The position numbers and the translations under genes were made by a program. Below, piece after piece: positions 33,683 to 45,954 of a stretch of DNA of 64,000 bases (position 1 is the first letter of the stretch; each line of letters starts with the position of its first letter). The DNA comes from Saksenaea vasiformis B4078. Lineage: Eukaryota; Mucoromycota; Mucoromycetes; Mucorales; Saksenaeaceae. Location: positions 1-64,000 of the forward strand of contig JNDT01002025.1 of assembly GCA_000697055.1 (NCBI GenBank), given 5' to 3'. The notes under the pieces are model-generated. The model worked only from the letters and a program-made list of their open reading frames with translations. It was not told the origin of the DNA and did no database searches.

Positions 33683-36426
33683 GGTTTCCCAAATAGAAAG
33701 GAATCAAACGTTGATGAAGGTAGCGGAATTTAGATTTTTTCACGTGCTGGGTTTTATCCTTTGCTTGACCGCAAGGAATTGCCTTCGGACACACCGGACG
33801 AAAGTCGCAGGTGTTCATCATCAGCCTGTCTTATCCACGCGTAATTTACGGGAACCCAGTTGTGCGCTGCAAAAGTGTCAGCGTTTATACTAAAAATATG
33901 AGAGGCCTACCCTTTAACCGGTGACGCACGGTTTTTAAATGTATTCAGTATAGAATTGACTGAGATATACACTTTTCGGATACATGAATGACTGACAGAG
34001 AAATAAACACAATTTAAAAAATGTTCAAATCTACGTGCGACTTACCTTTGTATCGCGCCGTATTATCTACGGTAATACACGCGGGTGGACTACGAGATGG
34101 TAGGCATCCATGTCATACATGACACTTTTCAGAATGAGGCCAAATGTTAGTCAGCTAGGATTTGCCGACAGATGATAGCTTTTCTGAAGCCTATAAGCCA
34201 TCTTGTAGCCCGGATGGATATCTAAGGAAATATAATGAAATATCTGGCTGTGGAATAAAAATTGAGAAAAAAAATACTTACCGGAAAATGTCGCCTTCCA
34301 TCATCATTTCACACGAATTGCATCCGTAAAAAAGAGAAAGGTGAAAAGTATCTTTGAGCTTCAATTTAATGCACTTTTTCATGGCTTTATCATCAGTTTA
34401 TTTTCCCTGGATATAGTCTATGAATATGAATGATGTCAGTGCTGGGTTATTATATGTGGCAAATACTTCTCTTGATGAAACGGCAGTCATCATGGGCAGG
34501 ATACGGAAGAACAGTGGTTTCATCCTTCATCATGCTTATGCGCCCATTGACTGCAAACAATGCATTAACTTATATTGCATACCTATGAGAAATTAATCTT
34601 TACCTTTTGAAAGCGACAGGAAGAAGGGAAAAAACGCATACATGCTCGGATTATTTGTTTTCCCAAAAAAAAAAGAAGGTTTCAAACCGTAGGCGTTGAA
34701 AGAGATACTGCAGCCGAATAGATTTTGCACAGAGCCATTATCGAATTTCTGGATGTCAGAACAAGGTCATCTTACGCTGTTCCATAGATTACTTGGGATA
34801 CATGCGTTGAGGTGGTTCATTGTGATAGGTTATCGCAGTACTCCAACTGGAACGTGCAAGACAAGGAAATGCATGAACCGCTTCTTTACTTTTTTTGAGA
34901 CTGGGATTGACCACGTGTATAGGATTATCCACGTCAACAGTTTAGACGTATCATCATTGAACAAAGAACTTAACTGATCTTCAATGCCGACAACCGCATG
35001 AGATGAAATATGTTCACTAATCCGTTGGATAGTAACATTTGCTGGTGCACAATCAATTGAAATGCGCGATTTATTGCAGCAAACTTCAAATCTTTATTTC
35101 ATCCGCTATAAGGAACGTCCGCACAGACGTTTACAACGTCAAAGGAAAGGAAACAGATGTGTTAGCTAAACTAGGAAGGGAAGAGACGAATGATAAAGGT
35201 CCTTTGAACCTTGACAGTGTACACCGTTAGTGTATCGTCGAGGATGAATCATAAATTGAGTGTCCCAGAGGGCAGGAGGGGTGTTGCTGATGGCTTGGTA
35301 CGATGGGACGAAAGGGTTGGACTCCTTTCGTTCTATTGGTTGCTTATGACATAAGTGTCGTGGTTTTGACCCGAAATTCCGCTGTGAAGATGGCTTAAAT
35401 AACCTATCTGTAAGATGAACCAAAATCTGCAATTCCTAAAATTTGAGCATGATGTGGGGGCGGGATTTCCTTCGGACACACCGACAACAGTCCTTCTTGA
35501 TGTGTCCGAAGGAAAATCCGACTGCAAGCTTTCTTTGCTAAATGCGAAAGACATACAAAGGAATCCGTATCTAAATATTGCAATACGTAGATGTATAATA
35601 CGCATTTTATTAGGTTTGTCTTCTATTCAAGCAATTATCAAACTTAAGATATGTGATACCTGCAAAAACCTTCAAGATCGCTTATGAGGATTTAGTTGCA
35701 TACCTCACGGCTTCTGCCGGTCAAAATTTCCTCATTCATTGGAGTTTTTGCCACAAAACCCCTTTTACCTGAGTGAAAGTAAGCTTTCTTGAGGCAAACC
35801 CTGCATCTTTGGTCACGAAATTGTAGAGAGTAGTCTTTCTGATCTCCAGTTCGGCGGATTGGCTGGCTAGATTTGACGCCATTGGTCCAGTACGAGTGAA
35901 TATTCCATCCATCCTATCTGCCAGGAATTGCGTATGCCCTTCTCCTAATATCGCGGCTTTTCTCTAGGTCTGCCGCTTCCGATCTTCATTGTGGATAATC
36001 CTGACTTTTTGTACCTGATGCCGCGGCTTGGACCGTCATTTCTTTGTAATATGGACTATGTTAGGTACACCACTCCGTCAACGTTTATATTTGTGCCAAC
36101 GTTGTCTTTTAAGCTTCATCCTGCATATCCCCACGTCCATCGGCATAAATAACGATGGTCTTTTTCTTTCAGATTAGAAGAAATAGAAAGGTAGTTACAC
36201 CGTAATATATCCCGGAGACATACGAAGAGTAGATGGTGTTCAAAGCAAGTCATCTTCAGAAATACTTGGACAAATGATAAAAGTATGCAGAACAGTCTTT
36301 ATTGTTCTTGCAATGTCGCTCATTCTGGTTCTCTCAATTCGTACTCCGCCAAGATTGACGGATTGACAGGTTCGGACGACCCTGGGCGAAAGCCCCGTAG
36401 TTTCTTCTTTTGGGAAGCAACGGAAA
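33683..36426. other. Gene-poor interval with a long hairpin
   Basis: No gene recognised over 2.7 kb. Contains a 20-bp inverted repeat at 35461-35520 (separate entry) and a partial copy of its arm around 33782-33796. The region just before 36427 is the PPA2 promoter. Confidence 0.5.
35461..35520. repeat. 20-bp inverted repeat (hairpin)
   Basis: Arms 35461-35480 and 35501-35520 are complementary at 18 of 20 positions (core TTCCTTCGGACACA), with a 20-nt loop. Fifteen bases of the arm (CCTTCGGACACACCG) recur at 33782-33796. It could be the end of a small inverted-repeat element, a terminator-like RNA hairpin or a protein-binding palindrome. Confidence 0.7.
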
Positions 36427-37724
36427 ATGTTTCGAGTTGCACGTTCTTCAACGATCGCTGGGACGCGATTTTATTCCTCGTCTGCAGCAGGAATTAAGCC
36501 TGTTGCCATTGGAAAACCTTTCACCGCGTCACATCGCATTTACCTTAGTAATGATCAGCCGCGACGATCCGCGAATTATTAACGTTCCTTTTTAGCGAAG
36601 GACAACAAAGTCATTTCACCATTTCACGACATTCCTCTCTATGCCGATGCTAACAAATCCACAATGAACATGGTGGTTGAGATCCCGCGGTGGACTAACG
36701 CCAAAGTGGAGGTAGTTCTATATCTCCGGGAATGAAAAACAGGGGAGCGTTGACATGCGAATATAGATAGCGACGGGTGAAAAATTCAATCCACTGAAGC
36801 AGGATGTTAAAAAGGGCAAGGTCCGTTTTGTCCGAAATTGTTTCCCATACAAAGGCTATATCTGGAACTATGGCGCGCTACCACAGGTACGATGACAATA
36901 ACAAGATCATTGTCTCACAGAACCCGTAGACTTGGGAAGATCCAACTGCAGTTAACAACGAGACACAGTGTCGAGGCGATAATGACCCTATTGATGTATG
37001 TGAAATTGGCCAGGCAGTGGGTTATCCAGGACAAGTCAAGCAAGTCAAGGTACTTGGTGTCATGGCCTTGTTGGATGAGGGTGAAACAGACTGGAAAGTT
37101 CTTGCCATTGATGTGAAGGACCCCCTAGCAAATCAATTAAACGGTAAAGGAAAAAAAAAGTTGTAATGAAAAGCGCGATGAAATATAATTTCTTTTTTCT
37201 GTAGACGTAGAAGATTTGGAAAAACATTTCCCGGGGTTGGTCGACGCCACTCGCCGCTGGTTTAAGATCTACAAAATGCCCGATGGTAAACCCGCGAATG
37301 AGTTTGCATTTGGAGGAGATTGCAAGAATAAGGTAAGCGTATGTGGTCAAGTTTGTGTAATGTAACCCATGGTCAAAGTCATATGCCATCGAGGTGATTA
37401 AGGAAACGCACGAGGCCTGGCAACGACTGATTCAGGGCCGTGTACCATCGAAGACCGATAGCTATGATCTGAGCATGTAAGAAGATTAAACATAGTATCA
37501 CGAAAATGTTTATTGGGTTATTTGATTCAGCGCCAATGTCACGAATGAGGCGTCCCCGCACAAAGTCCGTGAAGAGTGTAACATTGTTGATTCAGATGTA
37601 GTAGCGGTAACTAAGAGACGCATTTTATGATGACTAAGTAGCTTATCACCCTGATTAGAATGCAAACGCGGATACGCAGGAGGTGGATATTGAAGGAATG
37701 GACGATAAATGGTATTATATGTGA
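36427..37724 (+). CDS. PPA2: Mitochondrial inorganic pyrophosphatase
   Basis: Eight exons: 36427-36547, 36596-36711, 36767-36886, 36930-37143, 37205-37332, 37379-37476, 37531-37606 and 37659-37724, giving 312 aa (yeast Ppa2: 310). All phases close. An Arg/Ser-rich start ([20 protein letters not shown]) fits a mitochondrial presequence. The soluble family I PPase fold follows: [33 protein letters not shown] and the metal-binding signature [12 protein letters not shown] at about residue 175. Hydrolyses matrix pyrophosphate to phosphate, pulling biosynthetic reactions forward. All active-site Asp residues of the signature are present. The first intron was essential to avoid an apparent in-frame TAA at about 36580. 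Confidence 0.95.
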
Positions 37725-38022
37725 AGCAACGCCATTTTTAATTGATCATAAAAAAATTGATTGCCGCTTCAAACCCAAACGGCAACACAAAACGTATTGC
37801 ACTTTAACATATTCTCCTTTTTCTTTTTCGCGGTTCTTAATTCTCTCCTTTCTCTTTGTTTCCTCTTGCTTTCCCAAAGCATTGGGGCTCCTATTTTCTT
37901 GTTCACTTATTTTATTTTCTTTGTTTATTCTTTTTATCCTACTTTATATTGCGGAACCACGTAGAACCTACTACTTCTTCTTTAAATCCCGTTCCTTTCC
38001 TTTACTATTATATGACATTGTA

Positions 38023-38919
38023 ATGAGTTTATCTACCCTTATCACATTCGCGCTTTTGGTGAAAAAGGTGCGTGTTGCGTTTTTGGATTAAACGGAAGAA
38101 AGAAAGAGACGCTGTGTGAGATCAATAAAAATTCTTACTCTGTTTGTCTCTTCGCCATGGCTGTTAGATCTCTCGCAAGAGCTCCCTTCCAAAAACATTT
38201 CGAGCAAAAACAGATGTACTCCAAGATTGTGCATCTGCAAGCTCATGTTCCTCAGACGAAAAGCTGGATGTCACTGACGACGCGAAGTACACTATCATGG
38301 ATACCTGCATCAAGCAGCAGTCACCTACCGGCCACCCCCCAAATGAGCACCACCACCCATCAGACCAAAAAAGGGAAATAAAGGAGACACCTGCTGGACA
38401 GCTGGAAGAGTTGGCAGAAGCTGCGGCCGGACCGGTAATTGTCGTCATTTGTTTTATTGATATCTTTGGAAATAACCATCCTTTTTTTTATACCTCGTGA
38501 GTAGTTAGATCAAGATGAATCACCTAGTAAGTTTTGAAGCCGACAAAGTTTATAGCATCAAGTCTTACCTTGCCAATGATTTTTTAGTTATTATTATCCG
38601 TGATTTTGCCTTTCCAGAGACGTCTCCTTTGCATCATGGTCAACCCTTGCCCAAAAGACCTGTGTCTGAAATATCATTGTCAAGCCCGGACTTCACAGGC
38701 CGCCATGCACGTGCTATCTATGATTTTGCGCCAGAAACAGAATATGAAATTGGAATGAAGACGGGTGATCAGTTGTGGGTCCAATATCGGCAATGCCCAG
38801 TAAGACACATTTATGGAAACCTAAACAAGTATATTCATTTATTTTGTTAGGGTTGGCTAATTGCGGATGTTGGGGATGACACAGGTTTAATACCAGAATC
38901 CTATGTTGAGTTTATTTAG
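38023..38919 (+). CDS. SH3-domain adaptor (Nbp2/Skb5-like)
   Basis: Exons 38023-38067 (tentative first exon), 38168-38434, 38505-38526 (22 nt), 38618-38799 and 38851-38919, about 194 aa. The C-terminal half is an SH3 domain: ARAIYDFAPETEYEIGMKTGD, the GWLIAD strand and the closing GLIPESYVEF, with the ALYDY-like, Trp and Pro positions of the ligand groove present. This sequence is closest in pattern to yeast Nbp2 and fission yeast Skb5, adaptors linking phosphatases and PAK kinases to stress MAPK pathways. The N-terminal half is low-complexity, with Pro/His and Glu/Ala segments. The 5' exon was chosen because it is in phase; the true start may differ. Confidence 0.75.
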
Positions 38920-39496
38920 CACCCATTCTACTACTATTTTGTTAATCAAACTGTGTGATTTTCTAGCCTTACGCATAAGAAAAGAAAAGAAAAGAAAAAA
39001 GACGAAAAAGAGACTCTTCTTTTTTTGTTTGTTTGGGCTGGTTCCAATCAATATATCAAAATGGCATATTTTCCTCCTTTTATCTCCTCCGTTCCCCTTC
39101 CCTTTTTCTCTCCCGGATCGATTCATTTTTGCTAATTTGTTGCTGCAACTTTATTTGGGTAGCATGCCGCGTGTCTCGGGCAACAGCCGATTACTCCTTT
39201 TAAAATGCCTGTGAGTCAAAACGATAATGATTTATTTGACAAGTAGCAATGAAGTGATCGCTGGCAAGATGTAACCTTCCCTAATCTGGAGAAATTGGAA
39301 GGGGAATAAAGGATTTGGAATAAGTTTTTGCATCAGCTAGATGTCGTTTTACGTTTCAAGTTGAATAAATTTTGCGTTGGAAAGTTATACAACTTGGCGC
39401 TGAGAAGTGATTTATTTTGCGTTAATCTAAGGAATAATTCGCGCCTGGATGACCTGAGCTTTGCATTGATGGCTTTCCGGTACCTCACCGGAAGCA
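38920..39496. other. Intergenic, no gene seen
   Basis: Follows the SH3 gene; A-rich and T-rich runs, no coding content recognised. Confidence 0.45.
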
Positions 39497-40130
39497 GTAA
39501 AGATGTCTCACAATAAGGATAGGTCCCACCCAAAATCATCCGTATTTAAAGGGATGCTTTGGCTCTGTTCTTCTAAAAAAACATCCCGGTAAGAATGTCA
39601 ATTCTTCACTACGTATACATTCATGTCTTTTTATCTATTGTTTAGCCTGCATGACCCTTGTCTCGAACCATCTCGGCTGTGGTGTAAGTCCATGTTCATC
39701 ACCAGGTAAATAAGTATGGTCCTCCGCAGTGTCACTTAATTTTCCACAACAGAACCTCACCAGATGCTGCATCGCTTCAAGTCCTCTGCAGTGCTTTACC
39801 ACTGGGAAACTTGGTCAGATTCTCACCTCACGTCGCTCCCACCCGGCCAGAGTGCGGGGCAGACCCCCCGTCCAGAATGGGATTACCCTCGAGGTAAGTA
39901 AACTGACATCAAAGCATCGTCCATTTACTAACCGCGAACAATCTTTTATTGCTGCTCCAATAAATTGTGCTTCTACTGAGTGTCAAGTTGATGTAAGTAA
40001 ACGTATGGTTTTATTGCTATTTCGCTAACTGAAGACCGCACATTTTATTTCTCTCTCAGTGCAGACTTGGCTCTTCAAGGACGCATAGTTTGTTTAGAGT
40101 AGCGTAAAAAATTGTTCATTAAGCAGTAAA
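39497..40130 (+). other. Copy A of an unrecognised spliced unit
   Basis: Homologous along its length to the minus strand at 5030-5690. Features in order: GATGTCTCA; TATTTAAAG box (about 39543-39551); possible ATG at 39554 and first exon to a GTAAG donor at 39589; TTTAG acceptor at 39645; block to about 39705; a GC-rich exon-like block (about 39753-39893) followed by a GTAAGT donor; a TTTACTAACC branch-like site; a short segment ending at GTAAGT (about 39992); and a last block from about 40062 ending TAGCGTAAAA. One three-exon reading (39554-39588, 39646-39705, 39753-39897) gives 79 codons in phase. Another frame of the GC-rich block is rich in Trp/Pro (VLYHWETWSDSHL). Coding status and product are undecided. 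Confidence 0.5.
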
Positions 40131-42861
40131 GGAAAGAACTTGTTAAACATTTCCAGGAAATAGCCGATAATCTTCATCCATCACCTTCCAGAAAGCGTCG
40201 ACGCTGAAGGGAAAATATAGATCGAATATATTACTGTAAAACAGACATCATCTGTGCTGCAGGATATCCAATATTTTTCTATACACGCATATTCATTGAT
40301 TGCACAACGTGATCTCCTTTATTTACTTTGCAACGTCAAATTTTGCTTGTTGTAAACCATAAGCTAGTTGTTGTCGTTGTCGTTGTTGTTTTGTGTGTGT
40401 TTTTACAATCACAGCGTATGTTTTGTTGTTGATATGCAGCTTGCGTAATCATTCATACTTTTCTGTCGATCAACATGTTAGGACACAACCCTTTGAATAG
40501 TTCTCATGACACCTCCTGTATGAATTCTTTGATATGTTCCTATCAAGGTGTCACCTCTTTTTATAGATTGATATCTAAAACAAGTTACATCCTAACAGTA
40601 CCGCCACAGTCCTTGTTATCAGATGGTAAAGGAACATACTGATTGTTAGACATTAATAGCAAAGCAGGTTAAATAACTCATGATACCGAACTCTTCTTTT
40701 CTATTAAATGACCATTTTTGGGTAATGGACACTTGAATGATCCTTATAATGACAAAGCAGGGAGTGGGTTGTGGCGTTGCTCTGAGCCAACATCGCGTAA
40801 CCTGCGCAGAACAGCTGACAAAAAGTCAACAACAGTTCCTAGTTACCAATACTCGTTTTCTCCTAAAGAGTGTGTCCACAAGTGTCTACTTTGACAGGAA
40901 CATGCTGCTTACCAATAACAGAGTGTCATCCGGATACCTGAACGCTGTCTTGTATTCTCTTATTGGACAAGATAACAATAATCCCAAATTCAGAACAACA
41001 GGTTCTTAATTTCTTGCTTGCCCTGTAGATCCTGTTTGCAGAAAATATCAACCTTAAATCATATGTTTTAGACCCGAATAAACATAAGGACCAGCTATAT
41101 TCATGAGAAAGGCTGGTTGACGAAATCTACGTTAGAATGATTCAAAAGCTGGTTTCCTTGTGTGGTACTTGGGTTAAACAGGCTTATCGAGTCCTCCTAC
41201 TACTGCTGCGCTGACGATACATTTGATGCCTTTAGAATATACGCCTCCCGGACAGGAAAGATTTGGAGGATCCTAGGGCGGCTCAGGTGAGTTGAAAATC
41301 ATAGCGACGTGCATTTACCCAGACTGTCCTGTACTATCCTACAAAGCCATCCATGAGCGGAAGGCTGTTAGCATCTTATTCTGATCATGCATTATTATAG
41401 CTTTCGGTAGGAATACAATGCCTTGTCAAATACCCCATAAATGTTGTTATGGGGCCAGAACCATCACGTAGGATAGATAGTACATGAGGCTAATAAAAAG
41501 GGTATGAGAGTCATCACCAGAAATCAAATGCTATTAACATAGATACATCACCTACGGTGGGATATCAGCCTCACGCACCTTGTAGTAAAGATATATACAG
41601 ATACGGGAGATTTCATAAATCAACATTGACACATGCGCAAGACAAGGATGTCGTGCGAGGTGTTATGTAAACAGGTATATGTCTCATCCTAAGAAATGAA
41701 TAGGTTATTGCGAAAGTAACGAAGCGAAGTTTCTAGAAATATCGGGAACGTTCGATGTCAGAGTACAATGCACAATCCTGTTTTAATTCTTGAATAAACC
41801 GGCAATAGCGAGATTGACTCAACTAAGCAAACAAACGTCCCATAAAGAGTGAGGCAACAAGCAGGCAAAGTAGAAATCTGAATGTTCGTTTTGATATCAC
41901 TGTTGTACGACGTACTCTCCTTAATTCCAACTGTCACTGAAGACAAACGTCATTCTGCCGACTACGGCTCTTTACACAGCTTGTGATACAAGTATACTAA
42001 CGCTGTTTGTGCTGTAGAATAGGGAAGAAGACATACTGCAGCGAAACAATGAAAAGAAAAGGGAAAAAAGAATCCAGATCTGCATGATTCTATAGCACAG
42101 ATGGCTGTACATCATCTCTCTCGTACCTGTCATCAAGTTAATGCCAACTTTATCCATGTCGATCAACGAGGAAGTGTGTCAAAAAGACTTTTTCATGGGA
42201 TCTAGGGAGAAACAATAAAAAAGGGGAAGGGATGCGAGGTGCGAGTCGGATGATCCGGGAAATCAAGCGGCTTTCTCTCTCGGACGGCAAGGGTCAAAAA
42301 TTACTGAAGTAGAGAATAAAAAATTAATACTACGGGTTCAAGGGGAGGGACTAAAGTTAAACATTGTCTGTGTCTTTGCAGTCCTGTTTTTGGCATCTCC
42401 ATCTTTCAAGCTCCCTGTTCGTAGGGGCGGATAATATGTAATTTACAATTACTAACTTTCTTTTATATTACTTAAGCATGATATTTACTTTTATGCGGGG
42501 TTGTTTGCAACAAAAGGGATGGTAAATAATGTAGAACTAAGCATTGGGTCAGCAGAATGTATGATCCCGCGTCTGTTTCTCAAACGCAGGAGCAATTAGT
42601 CATTTTCTTTAATACAAAATGGGATGTTTGACAAGTCAATAAAGATCTTCATGTAAATCTTCCCATGTACGTGAGCAAAAGCAAATTTTTATTACTAATT
42701 TTTTTGTTTTTTAAAACTATGTGCGTACCATTTTCAGTGGATGGGATTGTGTGCAAGCTGCGCCGTGCGTGTGCGTGTGTGTGTGTGCTTTTGTAATTGT
42801 GCGTTCATGCAGTTTGGTGCGCTGCACTGCGTTGTACGCGTTGCGAGCGCGTGTGGGTATG

Positions 42862-42901
<40 letters not shown>

Positions 42902-43276
42902 TGTGCATGCTATTTTGTCCAATGACGGCGAAAAATAAATAAGGGCATATACAGAAAACAAAAAACTAAAGCAAAGAAGAAAAAAGGGCAGGGGCAAGAC
43001 AAATAAGAAAGAGAAAAGAAAAACAAAAAGAAATCAGATATCAAACATATACTCGCGCGAACTCAATAATCAATGATAAGGGGAAAGATGTGGGAGGGAG
43101 ATGGGAGAAGATAATGCTGCAACATTTTTTTTTGGCATAAGACAGTATGGGCGCGCAATAATAAGGGCGTAAAAAATAAAGGCAAAAAGTAACTCATCAG
43201 AAAACATAAAGTAAAAAAGAAAAAAAATATACACAACAAGAAGAAAGAAATGATACACGGAGGGAAGAAAGGTAGG
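40131..43276. other. Long gene-poor interval
   Basis: About 3.1 kb of AT-rich sequence without a supportable gene; open frames are short and compositionally random. Includes the GT microsatellites listed separately and, at the right end, the homeobox 3' region. Confidence 0.5.
42761..42907. repeat. GT/TG dinucleotide microsatellites
   Basis: Two GT-rich tracts (about 42761-42789 and 42866-42907) separated by a GC-richer spacer. They generate Cys/Val open frames on the plus strand and Thr/His frames on the minus strand. Alternating purine-pyrimidine makes them Z-DNA-prone. They lie about 370 bp beyond the homeobox stop codon. Confidence 0.9.
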
Positions 43277-43891
43277 TTAATATTCTCGGTAGATAATGGA
43301 GGAGCTTGGACTAGGATAAGAAGCGTTTGATGATGGAGAAAGAGGGAAAGAATGAGGAGGTAGCCGAAGGGGAGGCAAGGAGATTTGACTAGGAGGAGAA
43401 GGCGGAAGCTGATGGTGAAAATGTAAATCACCAGATGGTGAACGTGGTGGAGAAATAGGCGGAAGTGCTGCATAATGCTGTTGCTGTTGTTGTTGTTGAT
43501 GATAATTCTCAGCTGCATGTCTTCCTCGGGTACGAAGAGACTGACGCTTATTCTGAAACCATATTTGCACTGTACGAGGACTCATTCCTAGTTGTTTGCC
43601 TAGCTCAATACGTAATTCGGTAGAGGGAAAATAGGTCTGACTAAAGACTCTGTTGAGAACGGACAATTGCGAAGGAGATGCGCGTTTGCGTTTTGCCTTG
43701 AGAGGTTGTGGATAAGGTGTAGATCGAAACATTGGCGATGGGTTACTTGGAGGCGAAGTAGGTGAAGGAAGAGAAGCATTGTTTCCGACGGGCGACGACA
43801 AGAGTCCATTGATGTCAAGTACCGATGACGACGATCTGCGAGGAAGCAGAAGAAGCTCCGAGAGTGGTGGCAGAGTGTAAGAAGTCTTCAT
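43277..43891 (-). CDS. Homeodomain transcription factor
   Basis: Intronless, 204 aa, from ATG 43891. The homeodomain spans about residues 66-124: basic N-terminal arm KAKRKRASPSQL, then helix 1, helix 2 (ELRIELGKQLGM) and recognition helix TVQIWFQNKRQSLR with the invariant Trp, Phe, Asn and Arg. The N-terminus is Leu- and Ser/Pro-rich. A short polyglutamine (seven residues) and Pro/Ser-rich segments follow, typical of fungal regulators. It should bind TAAT-like sites in the nucleus; targets cannot be read from the window. Resembles the small stand-alone fungal homeobox proteins (Yox1/Yhp1 type) only through the domain itself. Confidence 0.92.
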   Translation of the reverse strand: MKTSYTLPPLSELLLLPRRSSSSVLDINGLLSSPVGNNASLPSPTSPPSNPSPMFRSTPYPQPLKAKRKRASPSQLSVLNRVFSQTYFPSTELRIELGKQLGMSPRTVQIWFQNKRQSLRTRGRHAAENYHQQQQQQQHYAALPPISPPRSPSGDLHFHHQLPPSPPSQISLPPLRLPPHSFPLSPSSNASYPSPSSSIIYREY

Positions 43892-44288
43892 TATTAAAAA
43901 ACTTTCCCTTTTTTTTAAGTTTTGGATTTTGTTTTTGTTTCTTTGGATTGTATCTTCAATGTTTTGGATTTTGTTGATGGTTAAATAATCTTTTTAAAAA
44001 CGCTAAATAGGAAAGGGGCAAAAAAGAAAAGGGGAGAAAGTTTTAATGCAACTTGTCATTTAAGGTACGTTTTTTTATCTTTACTGCGATATCAGGTTAG
44101 GCTTTTATCGGGTTATTGTTGTCTTCCCAATCAGTTACATATTATTGACAATCCTGTACTCCTCATTATCCCTTTCTTCATATTAAATTTAGGAGGTTAT
44201 ATCATTGTTGTCGAATAAAGCTGAACAAAGAAAATTCAAAGGGGGAAAAAGTACTACTAAATGGGCTTAACACAGACGATACATTTCG
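43892..44288. other. Homeobox promoter / BUD13 3' side
   Basis: T-rich and A-rich runs, no gene. Contains direct near-repeats of GTTTTGGATTTTGTT around 43918 and 43960, possibly 5' UTR of the homeobox gene. Confidence 0.45.
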
Positions 44289-45954
44289 TTACATATCTTC
44301 CGTTGCATATCCATGAGCCTCTTTAGCTCTCGACTTTCGTTGATTTTGTTGCAATAAGAATTCATCTTCGTATCCATTCGAACGATCCACTCCATCCCAA
44401 CGGTAACCAGGCGCTATCATGAACCGATTTGGTTTCCAGGGTCCTCTATAGGTTGGTCGTGAAGGGCCATTGCTCTTTCCTTCTTTGCTGCTTTTCTTCT
44501 TCTAAATAATGGTCAAAGACACATGTGGATAAGAAATGACGGTATCTCCTTTTTTTTTTCAAAAAGAAACTTACAGTCAAGAACCCTGCGGCTGGGTCGT
44601 CCCATCGCATTTGATCCTTGAGGTCTTGATTGTAATCCGCGTCATGTGCGTATCTATCCAATAAACCAATTACATATTAACTTCTGTCTCCCAACCTTAT
44701 ACGTACACCCCTCCGTCTTTCCCCAATCCCTTCCCGGATTTCCGGCAACTTCGCCATTGTAAGCCCTCTCTTCAATTCCTCTATGTGTATACGTGCATAC
44801 GTGTACCTGTGTTTCTTACCGCTCTCATATACACTTGCATATCATGGGTGTATACACGAGACGCACATACACACGAGAGATATGCATACATGGACACACA
44901 CACGCGCGTATGAACACGATAGAGAATGGACAAAGAGAGTGTGAGTGAGAAACAACACAGTACATTGATACACGCCCATGTACACATGCTGGTTTCCCTC
45001 AAATCATGAACTCTATCCTTTTCATCCATTTGACTGATTAACTGTCACTGCCTTACTCTTCCCCTTTCCTTCCTACCAGCACAGCCTAGTTCAACTCAAA
45101 CCCAAATCGACTCGAATCCATTTTTTGCTCCTTTTAAGTTGGGGTTACCCAATTATAATACGTTACCTTGCCAATGGTTTATGTTTCTCCTCTTGGAGTC
45201 GCTTTTTCGCAGCTTCCGCTTCGTTTCGTTGGACAAGGCCCTTTCCCCACTCCATACGTTTCTCTTCTTGTTCAATGGCTTTTTTTCTTGCTCTTGCCTC
45301 CTCAGCCTTTTTAATTTTTGGATCATATTTACGTCCAGTGACGTCTCGATGAATAGATTCAACTTGGGACATCTCCTTCTTAAGTCGCGCCATTTCTTTT
45401 TCTTCTGCTTCCCGGGCCCGAGCCGCCTCTTGCCGGATCTCTTCTTTTGTCAGTAAGCCTGCCTTTTGACCACTAGACATTTTCGGGACTCCTTCTCGTC
45501 GCGTCTCCTCTTTCTCCTCCACAACCTCCGCTACGATGACCGGTTTTTCATCTTCTGCTTCCTCCTGATCCTCCTGTTCCTCCAAATACCCCTTGTCACC
45601 GACTCCCTCCTGCACAACTTGCCAACCATCGGTTCGCCCTCGAAATACTCCTTTGCTGTTCGCGGCCGCTTCGGCTTCAATGTTTTGCTCACGTCTCTTC
45701 TTGGCCAATAACTCATCGGCATCGTAAGGATCCTTTACAGGCTTCCAACCCCATTCATCTTCATCTACAATGCCGATATTGCCCTTTTGAATCTTTTTGG
45801 CTCCCGTCGCTACTTTCTTCTTCTTCTTTTTCTTCTTTTCATCATCGCCTCCGCCTAGATATTTGCTGGCGATGTAACTTTTCGTTGCTGCATCTCCTGA
45901 TCCTTTGGCTAGATATTTCTGTCTATAGATCGCTTCCCGTTCAGCCTGCTCCAT
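44289..45954 (-). CDS. BUD13: Pre-mRNA splicing/retention factor Bud13
   Basis: Minus-strand exons 45954-45167, 44653-44575 and 44501-44289 give 359 aa. Start [20 protein letters not shown] was preferred over an upstream non-ATG extension. After a Lys run and a charged linker come the family landmarks: [10 protein letters not shown], then [14 protein letters not shown], a long charged helix with [26 protein letters not shown], and the C-terminal [24 protein letters not shown]. Bud13 with Snu17 and Pml1 forms the RES complex, which acts in the activated spliceosome and in nuclear retention of unspliced RNA. The C-terminal [12 protein letters not shown] block, the most conserved part, is complete. 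Confidence 0.95.

Noticed and set aside
36565..36595. Apparent in-frame TAA in the pyrophosphatase
   Set aside because: It lies in a 48-nt GT-AG intron (36548-36595) whose removal gives the expected protein.
42717..42997. Open frames across the GT microsatellite
   Set aside because: Repeat-derived Thr/His and Cys/Val strings.
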